From positions 1-10,809 of the forward strand of contig JAEYFP010000018.1 in the NCBI GenBank assembly GCA_023402845.1: a stretch of 10,809 nt of DNA, in the 5' to 3' direction. The notes beneath the pieces are model-generated. The model made no database searches. It saw only the letters and a program-made list of their open reading frames with translations, and was not told the origin of the DNA. Both the position numbers and the translations under genes were made by a program. This DNA comes from Bacillota bacterium (GTDB lineage Bacteria; Bacillota; Clostridia; Lachnospirales; Lachnospiraceae). Position 1 is the first letter of the stretch. Each line of letters starts with the position of its first letter. Of the stretch, positions 4,879 through 10,809 are shown piece by piece.

Positions 4879-5913
4879 ATGGCAAAACAGGTTACAATGA
4901 AGGACATTGCAAATGCGCTGCACATCAGCACAGTATCCGTATCAAAAGCGCTGTCCGGAAAAGAAGGCGTGAGTCTTGAGGTTCGTGAGCGGATCAAAAT
5001 CACGGCAGAGGAGATGGGTTACCGATATAATGCCGGCGTAAGAACGGATGATTATGACAAAAACTATAATGTCGGTATTTTGATTGCGAGAAGGTTTTTA
5101 GAGGATGATACTGCATTCTATTCGAAGCTGCACAGTAATATTATTATGAAGCTTGGAAATAATAACTGCTTTGGTATTATGGAGGTCATTTTTAAAGAGG
5201 ACGAAGAAGCCTGTAATCTTCCGGCAATGATTGCCAACAAAAAGGTAGATGGGATCCTTGTGATCGGTCAGCTGAAAAAAGCTTATATCGGAATGCTTAA
5301 GGATCTGCACATGCCGATTACGTTCCTTGATTTTTATGACGAAAATGCCACCGTTGATTCAATTGTCAGTGATAATGTATACGGCAGCAATTTGCTGACG
5401 AACTACCTGATCAAATGCGGACATAAAAGAATAGGATTTATCGGGGATATTTTTGCGACCAGCAGTATTCTTGACAGATATTTAGGCTATTATAAATCAC
5501 TTCTCCAAAATGGAATTTCGATGAAGGAGGAGTGGTTGTTGAACGACAGGGATGAAAACGGAACATTGCATGCCATCGCGTTCCCAAAACAAATGCCGAC
5601 GGCATTTGTTTGTAATTGTGATGAGGTTGCCTACCGTGTAGTGGAGCAGTTGAAATCGGAGGGCTACCGTGTGCCGGAGGACATTTCTATTGTAGGCTTT
5701 GACGATTATATTTTTGCGACGCTGTCCAATCCCCCGTTAACGACATTTGCGGTGGATCTGCAGCTTATGACGGAAATGGCTGTGGATTCTATTTTAAGAG
5801 GAATTACCGGGGATAATTTATCTCCGGGAAGAAAGGTTATCAGTGGAAAGCTTGTAATCAGGGATTCTGTGGCGAAGCTTTCTTATGAAAAAAATATGGA
5901 TACAGGAGCGTAA
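4879..5913 (+). CDS. LacI-family transcriptional regulator
   Basis: A 344-residue DNA-binding regulator. An N-terminal helix-turn-helix, VTMKDIANALHISTVSVSKALSG (about residues 5-27), is followed by the family's VSLEVRERIKITAEEMGYRYN hinge-side region (31-51). A periplasmic-binding-protein-like effector domain runs from NVGILIARRF (about 64) to the C-terminal signature VGFDDYIFATLSNPPLTTF (272 onward). The effector is probably a sugar or sugar phosphate. ATG 4879 is chosen because the G-rich site GGGGG (4866-4870) lies eight bases upstream; an in-frame GTG at 4864 overlaps that site and is unlikely. manA begins six bases after the stop, so the two are co-transcribed and the regulator probably controls manA, the ROK kinase and itself. 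Two dyads lie in its upstream region. Confidence 0.92.
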   Translation: MAKQVTMKDIANALHISTVSVSKALSGKEGVSLEVRERIKITAEEMGYRYNAGVRTDDYDKNYNVGILIARRFLEDDTAFYSKLHSNIIMKLGNNNCFGIMEVIFKEDEEACNLPAMIANKKVDGILVIGQLKKAYIGMLKDLHMPITFLDFYDENATVDSIVSDNVYGSNLLTNYLIKCGHKRIGFIGDIFATSSILDRYLGYYKSLLQNGISMKEEWLLNDRDENGTLHAIAFPKQMPTAFVCNCDEVAYRVVEQLKSEGYRVPEDISIVGFDDYIFATLSNPPLTTFAVDLQLMTEMAVDSILRGITGDNLSPGRKVISGKLVIRDSVAKLSYEKNMDTGA

Positions 5914-5919
5914 AATTAG

Positions 5920-6783
5920 ATGAAAGAACTGCTTTTTTTGGAACCGATCGTAAAGGAATTGATATGGGGTTTGGAATATTGGACCGTCAGCGCACATCCG
6001 AACGGAGACGGGATGATAAAAAACGGCGCTTATGCCGGCAAAACACTTTCCTGGCTTTGGGAAAACAGGAGGGAATTGTTCGGAAATATCGAGGGTGATC
6101 GCTTTCCGCTGTTGGTGAAGAAAATAGATGCAAGGGAGGACCTGAGTATTCAGGTGCATCCGGATGATGTCTTTGCCGGCGCGAATGAAAACGGTTCTTT
6201 CGGAAAAACGGAGTGCTGGTATATCGTCGATTGCAAGCCGGATGGCACGATCATCGTTGGTCATCATGCAAAATCCAAAGTGGAAGCAGAAAAAATGATA
6301 GAAAATAACGAATGGACAAGCTTGCTTCGTGAAGTTCTGATCAAAAAGGGTGATTTTTTTCAAATTGAACCGGGAACGGTTCATGCAATCAAAAACAATA
6401 CAGTCATTATGGAAATCCAGCAGAGCTCGGATATTACATACCGTCTATACGACTATGGAAGATTAAAGGACGGAAAACCAAGAGAACTTCATATTCAGAA
6501 AAGTCTTGATGTCATGCAGATTCCCTATGAAGAAGCGGACAGGCATACGGGAGGTGTGCCGGGACGCTTGGTCTCCTGTGATTTTTATGCGGTTGACAAG
6601 CTTGAAGTAGAGGGGGAGCAGGAACTTATGCAAGATAAGCCGTTTCAGATATTAAGTGTGATCGAGGGAGAAGGAGATGTTGACGGAAACAGGATCGTTG
6701 CGGGAGATTCCTTCATCATTCCGTATGCTTATGGAGCTTATCGGCTTACGGGGAAAATTACAGTATTGATTACAAGCCCATAA
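5920..6783 (+). CDS. manA: Mannose-6-phosphate isomerase, class I
   Basis: Zinc-dependent cupin enzyme interconverting mannose 6-phosphate and fructose 6-phosphate in the cytoplasm. Seen: the metal-ligand motifs SIQVHPDD (Q78, H80), KTECWYI (E98) and GTVHAIKN (H155), then the ITYRLYDYGR active-site segment (172-181). The N-terminal SWLWENRRELFG and FPLLVKKIDA blocks are also typical of the short bacterial class I form. At 287 residues it is slightly shorter than the usual 310-320. ATG 5920 is preceded by an AGGAGCG site inside the end of the LacI-family gene, only six bases away, implying one operon. Paired with the downstream ROK kinase, it would feed mannose-derived carbon into glycolysis at fructose 6-phosphate. 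Confidence 0.93.
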   Translation: MKELLFLEPIVKELIWGLEYWTVSAHPNGDGMIKNGAYAGKTLSWLWENRRELFGNIEGDRFPLLVKKIDAREDLSIQVHPDDVFAGANENGSFGKTECWYIVDCKPDGTIIVGHHAKSKVEAEKMIENNEWTSLLREVLIKKGDFFQIEPGTVHAIKNNTVIMEIQQSSDITYRLYDYGRLKDGKPRELHIQKSLDVMQIPYEEADRHTGGVPGRLVSCDFYAVDKLEVEGEQELMQDKPFQILSVIEGEGDVDGNRIVAGDSFIIPYAYGAYRLTGKITVLITSP

Positions 6784-6795
6784 ATGCATTATAAT
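6766..6795 (+). promoter_or_regulatory. Putative internal promoter in the end of manA
   Basis: TTGATT (6766-6771) and a perfect TATAAT (6790-6795) are 18 bp apart, reading toward the ROK kinase. A transcript would start near 6802, just before the hairpin at 6821-6847. Confidence 0.5.
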
Positions 6796-6820
6796 GATGT
6801 ATGATATGGGTTACTGACAG

Positions 6821-6858
6821 CCGCCAGGTGCAGTACGCATCCGGCGGTTTGTTTGTTC
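6821..6858 (+). terminator. Terminator or attenuator between manA and the ROK kinase
   Basis: A GC-rich stem, CCGCC (6821-6825) with GGCGG (6843-6847), extends inward by GGTGC against GCA(T)CC with single-base bulges, and is followed by the T-rich TTTGTTTGTT (6848-6857). The T tract is interrupted, so read-through or conditional termination is likely. A smaller perfect inverted repeat, AATACT-TTT-AGTATT, lies at 6860-6874. Confidence 0.6.
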
Positions 6859-6905
6859 CAATACTTTTAGTATTAATTTTGCAGTAGAAAATGGAGGAGA
6901 AGAGT

Positions 6906-7784
6906 ATGAAATTTGGAGCATTGGAAGCAGGTGGAACAAAAATGGTATGTGCGGTCGGCTTGGAGGACGGCACAATATTGGAACAAATTTCGATTCCAAC
7001 AAGAACCCCGGAGGAAACACTGCCGGAGATCATTGCATATTTTAAGGACAAGGAAATTGCATCACTCGGTATTGCAGCGTTTGGCCCTGTCGATGTGAAC
7101 AAGGACTCCGAGACATATGGGAGGATATTGGATACGCCGAAACTTGCATGGCAAGGCTATGATCTTGTCGGTACATTAAAAGCTGCGCTGCAGCTTCCGA
7201 TAGAGCTGGATACGGATGTCAACGGCTCCTGTCTGGGCGAGCTGACATTTGGCTGCGCAAAAGGTTTAAACAGTGTCATCTATATTACGATCGGTACCGG
7301 TGTCGGCGTAGGAATTGCGATTAACGGACAGCTGCTGCATGGAATGCTGCATCCTGAGGCGGGTCACATTATTTTAAACAGGCACCCTGAGGATCATTAT
7401 GAAGGGCTTTGTCCATTTCATAAGAACTGTCTGGAGGGAATGGCCGCTGGCCCCGCAATAGAAGGCAGATGGAATGCAAAGGCAGTCACGCTGAATGACA
7501 GGCCGGAGGTATGGGAAATGGAAGCACATTATATTGCACAAGCCCTAACTTCGTTTATTTTCACGGTATCCCCTCAAAAAATTATACTCGGCGGCGGTGT
7601 TATGCATCAGGAGCAGTTATTCCCGCTTATCCGTGAAAAAACGCTGAAGATGGTAAACGGATATATCAATACAAAGCAGTTAAAGGATATTGATCATTAT
7701 ATTGTCCCGGCAAGCTTAAATGACGACCAGGGAATCATGGGGGCAATCCAGCTTGCAGTATGGGCGGTGGGATCGGATCGCTGA
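6906..7784 (+). CDS. ROK-family sugar kinase, probable fructokinase
   Basis: A 292-residue ATP-dependent kinase. The N-terminal phosphate-binding loop LEAGGTK (residues 6-12), the catalytic DTDVNGSCLGE (102-112, D104 as general base), the ITIGTGVGVGI ATP loop (127-137) and GGGVM near the C-terminus are all present. The zinc site expected of ROK proteins reads H154, C169, H172, C175 within AGHIILNRHPEDHYEGLCPFHKNC. The motif spacing and the HPE-AGH context match bacterial fructokinases of the ScrK/GmuE type, so fructose to fructose 6-phosphate is most likely; glucose or mannose are alternatives. ATG 6906 is chosen because GGAGGAG (6893-6899) lies seven bases upstream; the in-frame ATG at 6891 overlaps that site. 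It follows manA after a 122-bp gap holding a promoter-like element and a hairpin. Confidence 0.88.
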   Translation: MKFGALEAGGTKMVCAVGLEDGTILEQISIPTRTPEETLPEIIAYFKDKEIASLGIAAFGPVDVNKDSETYGRILDTPKLAWQGYDLVGTLKAALQLPIELDTDVNGSCLGELTFGCAKGLNSVIYITIGTGVGVGIAINGQLLHGMLHPEAGHIILNRHPEDHYEGLCPFHKNCLEGMAAGPAIEGRWNAKAVTLNDRPEVWEMEAHYIAQALTSFIFTVSPQKIILGGGVMHQEQLFPLIREKTLKMVNGYINTKQLKDIDHYIVPASLNDDQGIMGAIQLAVWAVGSDR

Positions 7785-7802
7785 CTCAAAAAAATATTCT
7801 GC

Positions 7803-7831
7803 CGACACAATCTGATAAATTATGAGTGTCG
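7803..7831. repeat. Inverted repeat between the ROK kinase and the LysM gene
   Basis: CGACAC (7803-7808) and GTGTCG (7826-7831) are perfect arms with a 17-nt A/T-rich loop. The following T-rich stretch starts about ten bases later, so it would be a poor terminator. It could be an operator or chance. Confidence 0.3.
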
Positions 7832-7893
7832 AACATGCTATTCTTTTCTTAGACTATTTTTGCGGAATGCCGAGGTCGAAGGAAGGAGAGAGC

Positions 7894-8469
7894 ATGGAAG
7901 AAACGGTTTACCGTAAGGAAGATGCGGAATTAGAGAAACTGCCGGAAGAAGCGTCAATGGATCAGGTTGTCTACCACTTCAGAGAAATTATGAAGCAGAA
8001 GAAGCAGCTCGCCGGACAGAAACGGGTTACGGGACTGTTATGTGCCGTCAGTATGGTGCTGTTCATACTGTCGGTCGCAATCAGTGTCGCTACAATGAAC
8101 AGTTATGAAAAAATGAAGCAGATGGAAACAGCGCTGCAAGCTATTTCGGAAGGAATGGAGCGGACGCTCGCACAATCCACGCCGGCAGCAGAACTGCTGC
8201 CGGAAGCTGCCGTTGAAGAAACAGTTGTGGAAGCGGCGGTTCAGGAACCCTCTTTAGAAGACCCCGTCTTGGAAGAAAAAGAGGAACAAGTTGTGTATAT
8301 TGTGGAAGACCAGCAAACAGACAGTTATATTGTGCAAGAGGGAGATACGCTGGCTAAAATCAGCAGGATGTTTTATCAAACAGATAATAGAGTGGATGAA
8401 ATATGCGAGTTGAATGATATTAATGATAAAGACAAGATTTTATGCGGGCAGGAGCTGCAATTGCCGTAG
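7894..8469 (+). CDS. Membrane-anchored LysM-domain protein
   Basis: A 191-residue protein of three parts. A charged cytoplasmic N-terminus (1-44) includes the basic MKQKKQLAGQKR. A single membrane segment spans about 45-67. Outside, a short helix (70-95) and an acidic Ala/Glu/Val/Pro linker (98-136) lead to one C-terminal LysM domain, SYIVQEGDTLAKISRMFYQ...QELQLP (about 144-190), which would bind the glycan chains of peptidoglycan. No catalytic domain is visible, so it may be a wall-binding anchor or scaffold. ATG 7894 follows AAGGAGAGAG (7882-7891); the in-frame ATG at 7822 would add 24 residues with no ribosome binding site and overlap the inverted repeat at 7803-7831. It heads a same-strand group with the DUF5711 and CvpA genes. 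Confidence 0.85.
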   Translation: MEETVYRKEDAELEKLPEEASMDQVVYHFREIMKQKKQLAGQKRVTGLLCAVSMVLFILSVAISVATMNSYEKMKQMETALQAISEGMERTLAQSTPAAELLPEAAVEETVVEAAVQEPSLEDPVLEEKEEQVVYIVEDQQTDSYIVQEGDTLAKISRMFYQTDNRVDEICELNDINDKDKILCGQELQLP

Positions 8470-8524
8470 ATAAATTCAAAATAGAAATTATTTGGAAAAA
8501 GTGCGGCGAGGCGAACGAACAAAA

Positions 8525-8560
8525 GAACTGTTACAGTTCAGACGGAAGCTGAACTGTAAT
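8525..8560 (+). promoter_or_regulatory. Leader hairpins with two mutually exclusive pairings before the DUF5711 gene
   Basis: TTACAGTTCAG (8531-8541) and CTGAACTGTAA (8549-8559) form a perfect 11-bp stem around ACGGAAG. The same CAGTTC (8534-8539) can instead pair with an upstream GAACTG (8525-8530) in a tight hairpin with loop TTA. The stem ends five bases before the ribosome binding site GGAG (8565-8568), and no T tract follows. It could be a translational control element or a protein-binding dyad. Confidence 0.55.
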
Positions 8561-8576
8561 ATCCGGAGAAAAGCAA

Positions 8577-9767
8577 ATGGCACAGATCAACGAATATTTT
8601 AAAAATAAATATGCCAGTGAGAAGCAGGATTACAAAAAGAAACTGACCAGACATCGATTGGCAATCTTTTACCGGATTTTGCTGGTGTTTGCTATTATTG
8701 CGGCGGTGGCAGGTGCCCTCTATTACAATTATCAGAATATGATTTATACGGATTATGATATAATAGAAACGTTGAATTATCAGGAGGCAACGACTGCAAA
8801 TTACTTGAGCTTTAACGGAAATGTACTTCGTTACAGCCAGGACGGTGCCTCTGCTTTTAATATGGAAAATGAGATGCTTTGGAACCAAACCTATGAAATG
8901 CAAAGTCCCATGGTCGACATTTGTGACGATTATGTGGCGCTTGGTGATTATAAAGGAACGAAAGTCTACGTGATGAACGGCTCAGGGCTGCAGGGAGAAA
9001 TTGATACGACGCTTCCGGTAAAGAAGTTTTGCGTGTCAGGAAACGGCAACGTTGCCGCAGTCTTGGAGGAGGGGGATGTTACATGGGTCAGGCTGTTTAA
9101 TAAGGAAGGTGATAATATCGCAGATGATCGGACGACAATGGCAAAAAGCGGCTATCCGATCAATGTGGCGATATCAAAGGACGGGATTATGGTCGGTATA
9201 TCCTATCTTTATATTGACAGCGGGGATATTTCCTCTTCTATTGCTTTTTATAATTTTGGCGAAGTAGGGCAAAATGAGATTGATAAACTTGTAAGCGGCT
9301 ATAACTATGCAGATACGGTCATTCCTTATGTGAAGTTTATGAACGGCAAGACATCGTTTGCGGTTGGAGACGATAAGCTTGAAATTTACAGAGGGGATCA
9401 GAAGCCGGAGAATATATTCGAGCTTTCGCTGGAGGAAGAAGTAAAGAGTATTTATAATAATGAGGATTACATCGGGCTTGTTTATGCGGAGGGTACGAGC
9501 GAGGCTCTTTACAGGCTGGATGTTTTCGATTCTTCGGGGGCTTTGTGCCTATCGAAGAAATTTGATCTCGAATACTCGGACATCATTTTCAATAAGGATC
9601 TTGTTGTTATTTATAATAGTAATGAATGTGTTATCTACAATATGCAGGGTGTGGAAAAATACAAGGGCTCTTTTAAAAACTCTGTCCTGACGATGATTCC
9701 AATGGACAGTAAAACGAAATACTTGCTCGTATCGGGCAGTGAAATGTCGGAAATACAATTAAAGTAA
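8577..9767 (+). CDS. DUF5711 family membrane protein of unknown function
   Basis: A 396-residue protein I recognise as the DUF5711 family of Clostridia. A basic N-terminus (KKKLTRHR, residues 20-27) precedes one membrane helix (about 30-51), so the remaining 340 residues should lie outside the membrane. That part is a succession of short beta-strand blocks with turns such as SFNGNVLRYSQDG, DDYVALGDYKG and NEDYIGLVYAEG, each resembling a blade of a beta-propeller of the kind seen in WD40/PQQ-like sensor domains; the fold is inference. There is no catalytic motif. ATG 8577 is supported by CCGGAG (8563-8568). It lies between a LysM protein and a CvpA protein on the same strand, with a strong leader hairpin in front. 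Confidence 0.82.
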   Translation: MAQINEYFKNKYASEKQDYKKKLTRHRLAIFYRILLVFAIIAAVAGALYYNYQNMIYTDYDIIETLNYQEATTANYLSFNGNVLRYSQDGASAFNMENEMLWNQTYEMQSPMVDICDDYVALGDYKGTKVYVMNGSGLQGEIDTTLPVKKFCVSGNGNVAAVLEEGDVTWVRLFNKEGDNIADDRTTMAKSGYPINVAISKDGIMVGISYLYIDSGDISSSIAFYNFGEVGQNEIDKLVSGYNYADTVIPYVKFMNGKTSFAVGDDKLEIYRGDQKPENIFELSLEEEVKSIYNNEDYIGLVYAEGTSEALYRLDVFDSSGALCLSKKFDLEYSDIIFNKDLVVIYNSNECVIYNMQGVEKYKGSFKNSVLTMIPMDSKTKYLLVSGSEMSEIQLK

Positions 9768-9807
9768 CGTAGAATTTAGGGAACGGAAAATACTTGAGGG
9801 AAGCAAT

Positions 9808-10497
9808 ATGGATGTTAATTATTTTTTTATTGCAGCAGTGGCTTTGTTTTTTATCTGCATCGTGAATGGTTACCGGAAGGGATTTCTCAGAATCGTGATT
9901 TCCCTGCTTGGAATTATTCTGGTCATCGCTGCCGTTACAGTGGTTTCACCCCATATCAGTGATTATTTGATCAATCATACGAAGACCTATGATTCAGTAA
10001 AACAAAAAGTGATCAGCGTATTTGAAGAGGATAATTCCAAGCTGGATAATTCGGTTCCCCAAAACCAAACACTGACAATCGAGTCCTATGATTTGCCGGA
10101 TATATTGAAAACAAGTCTGATCAAAAACAATACGGCACAGATGTACCAATCGCTGATGGTCACGATCTTTGAGGATTACATTGCGGGATATCTTGCAAAG
10201 CTTATTATTAATGCGATTTCTTTTATTGGCATGTTTTTGATGCTGACAATTTTTTTATGGTTCGTGTTGTTTTCGGCGGATATCATTGCGAGAATTCCAA
10301 TTATAAAAGGATTAAATAAAATTCTGGGAGCGGCGGCAGGTTTTGTGAAGGCGCTGATTATCGTGTGGGTATTTTTCTTTGTTGTCATTATCTTTTTCGG
10401 AAATGAGATTGGGAATACGATGATGACCGAGGTGAAGGACAGTCAGTTTTTGTCTTTTCTATTTAATTGTAACATCCTGCTCAGGTTTATTTCCTAG
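9808..10497 (+). CDS. CvpA family membrane protein
   Basis: A 229-residue integral membrane protein with four likely helices (about 3-20, 28-47, 132-156, 175-197) and one long extracytoplasmic loop (48-130). The NGYRKGFLR motif after helix 1 (20-28) and LNKILGAAAGFVKALI (169-184) before helix 4 are typical of the CvpA family, named for colicin V production and linked in various bacteria to envelope homeostasis and purine-related effects. The biochemical role is not established. GAGGGAAG (9795-9802) supports the ATG, 40 bp after the DUF5711 gene, so co-transcription is likely. The gene is followed by A/T-rich DNA and then the rRNA promoter; no clear terminator hairpin is visible. Confidence 0.87.
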   Translation: MDVNYFFIAAVALFFICIVNGYRKGFLRIVISLLGIILVIAAVTVVSPHISDYLINHTKTYDSVKQKVISVFEEDNSKLDNSVPQNQTLTIESYDLPDILKTSLIKNNTAQMYQSLMVTIFEDYIAGYLAKLIINAISFIGMFLMLTIFLWFVLFSADIIARIPIIKGLNKILGAAAGFVKALIIVWVFFFVVIIFFGNEIGNTMMTEVKDSQFLSFLFNCNILLRFIS

Positions 10498-10566
10498 TTA
10501 AATTGTGTTTTTTATTATTAGTTATACAAGATATGGTGTATTTTCTTTGAATATAAAAACCCTCGA

Positions 10567-10596
10567 AAAAAATTATCAAAAAAATTAGAAAAACCG
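10567..10596 (+). promoter_or_regulatory. UP-element-like A/T tract before the rRNA promoter
   Basis: Runs of A and T (AAAAAAATTATC, AAAAAAATTAG, AAAAA) stand immediately upstream of the -35 and are spaced roughly one helical turn apart, as in UP elements that bind the alpha subunit of RNA polymerase. The rest of 10498-10566 is A/T-rich with no gene seen. Confidence 0.55.
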
Positions 10597-10625
10597 TTGA
10601 CAATGCCAAATTGCAATGATATTAT
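10597..10625 (+). promoter_or_regulatory. Strong sigma-A promoter of the rRNA operon
   Basis: Consensus TTGACA (10597-10602), 17-bp spacer, TATTAT (10620-10625). Transcription should begin near 10632. It is the best promoter match in the window, and what follows is an rRNA-type leader rather than a coding frame. Confidence 0.85.
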
Positions 10626-10631
10626 GTATAA

Positions 10632-10809
10632 GCCGCACATCGAGAAAGATAACTTTTCGAAGGGAAATAAGCAGTCATAAAGCGGCAGCAAAAGCACCTT
10701 GAAAACTAAACAGTATAACCAACCCTGAACAATTCAAGAAAAAAAAGAGAATGTTCAGAAGAACAAACCTAGAAACAGTAAACGGAAAAGAACGAAGCTA
10801 CTTTTGAAA
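10632..10809 (+). ncRNA. 5' leader of an rRNA operon (16S gene expected just past the window)
   Basis: Transcribed spacer without a coding frame. It holds a small stem-loop, CGAGAAAG with CTTTTCG (10641-10659); a boxA-like antitermination element, GCACCTTGAAAACT (10694-10707); and a longer hairpin, CTGAACAATTC (10725-10735) with GAATGTTCAG (10749-10758), with one bulged base. The last bases, ACTTTTGAAA, are what usually precedes TGAGAGTTTGATCC of clostridial 16S rRNA, so the mature 16S end should be just outside. The leader identification is inference from promoter strength, boxA and this edge; a tRNA could in principle come first. Confidence 0.75.
10694..10707 (+). promoter_or_regulatory. 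boxA-like antitermination element
   Basis: GCACCTTGAAAACT resembles the rRNA boxA core (TGYTCTTTGAAAACT in Bacillus-type operons), bound in the RNA by NusB and NusE to prevent early Rho-dependent termination of untranslated rRNA. Confidence 0.7.

Noticed and set aside
5818..6384. 188-residue open frame on the minus strand
   Set aside because: It lies wholly opposite the LacI-family gene end and manA, has no recognisable domain and no ribosome binding site; it is a shadow of well-supported genes.
7822..7893. Longer N-terminus for the LysM protein from ATG 7822
   Set aside because: There is no ribosome binding site, and it overlaps an inverted repeat; AAGGAGAGAG before ATG 7894 is a far better start.
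8525..8560. Intrinsic terminator after the LysM gene
   Set aside because: The stem is strong, but it is followed by ATATCCGGAG and not a T tract.

Overview
The window looks like chromosomal DNA of an anaerobic Firmicute of the class Clostridia, most likely a member of the Lachnospiraceae. This rests on moderate GC, strong GGAGG-type ribosome binding sites, a two-gene (split) transketolase, clostridial families such as DUF3842 and DUF5711, and an rRNA-operon leader at the right edge with a boxA of the 'CCTTGAAAACT' type. The assignment is inference from sequence style, not from a search. All genes are on the plus strand. No insertion sequence, phage gene, tRNA or CRISPR array was seen.

Layout: (1) 1-617, the 3' part of L-ribulose-5-phosphate 4-epimerase (araD). 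(2) 618-983, a tandem array of eight roughly 46-bp monomers arranged as four roughly 92-bp A/B dimers. (3) 1024-2789, the N- and C-terminal transketolase subunits, overlapping by 13 bp and closed by a good intrinsic terminator at 2803-2836. (4) 2893-3130, a promoter-like dyad and a short lipoprotein signal-peptide frame that stops exactly at the lipobox cysteine. (5) 3111-4747, a DUF3842 gene, an ECF-transporter S component and an overlapping uridine-kinase-like P-loop kinase. (6) 4764-7784, a LacI-family regulator with its own operator-like dyads, a class I mannose-6-phosphate isomerase and a ROK sugar kinase. (7) 7894-10497, a LysM membrane protein, a DUF5711 membrane protein and a CvpA-family membrane protein. 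(8) 10567-10809, an UP-element-like A/T tract, a strong promoter, boxA and hairpins of an rRNA leader. The 16S gene should start just beyond the right edge.

How the genes may work together: araD makes D-xylulose 5-phosphate, which transketolase feeds into the pentose phosphate pathway. ManA and the ROK kinase can convert mannose 6-phosphate and fructose into fructose 6-phosphate, also a transketolase substrate or product, probably under control of the LacI protein just upstream. The ECF S component plus kinase looks like an uptake-and-trap pair for a small molecule I cannot name. LysM, DUF5711 and CvpA form an envelope-associated group of unknown role.

The items most worth a second look are the dimeric tandem array, the lipobox-to-stop frame, the ECF/kinase pair with its hairpin-rich leader, and the mutually exclusive hairpins in front of the DUF5711 gene. 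None is proven to be a new system.
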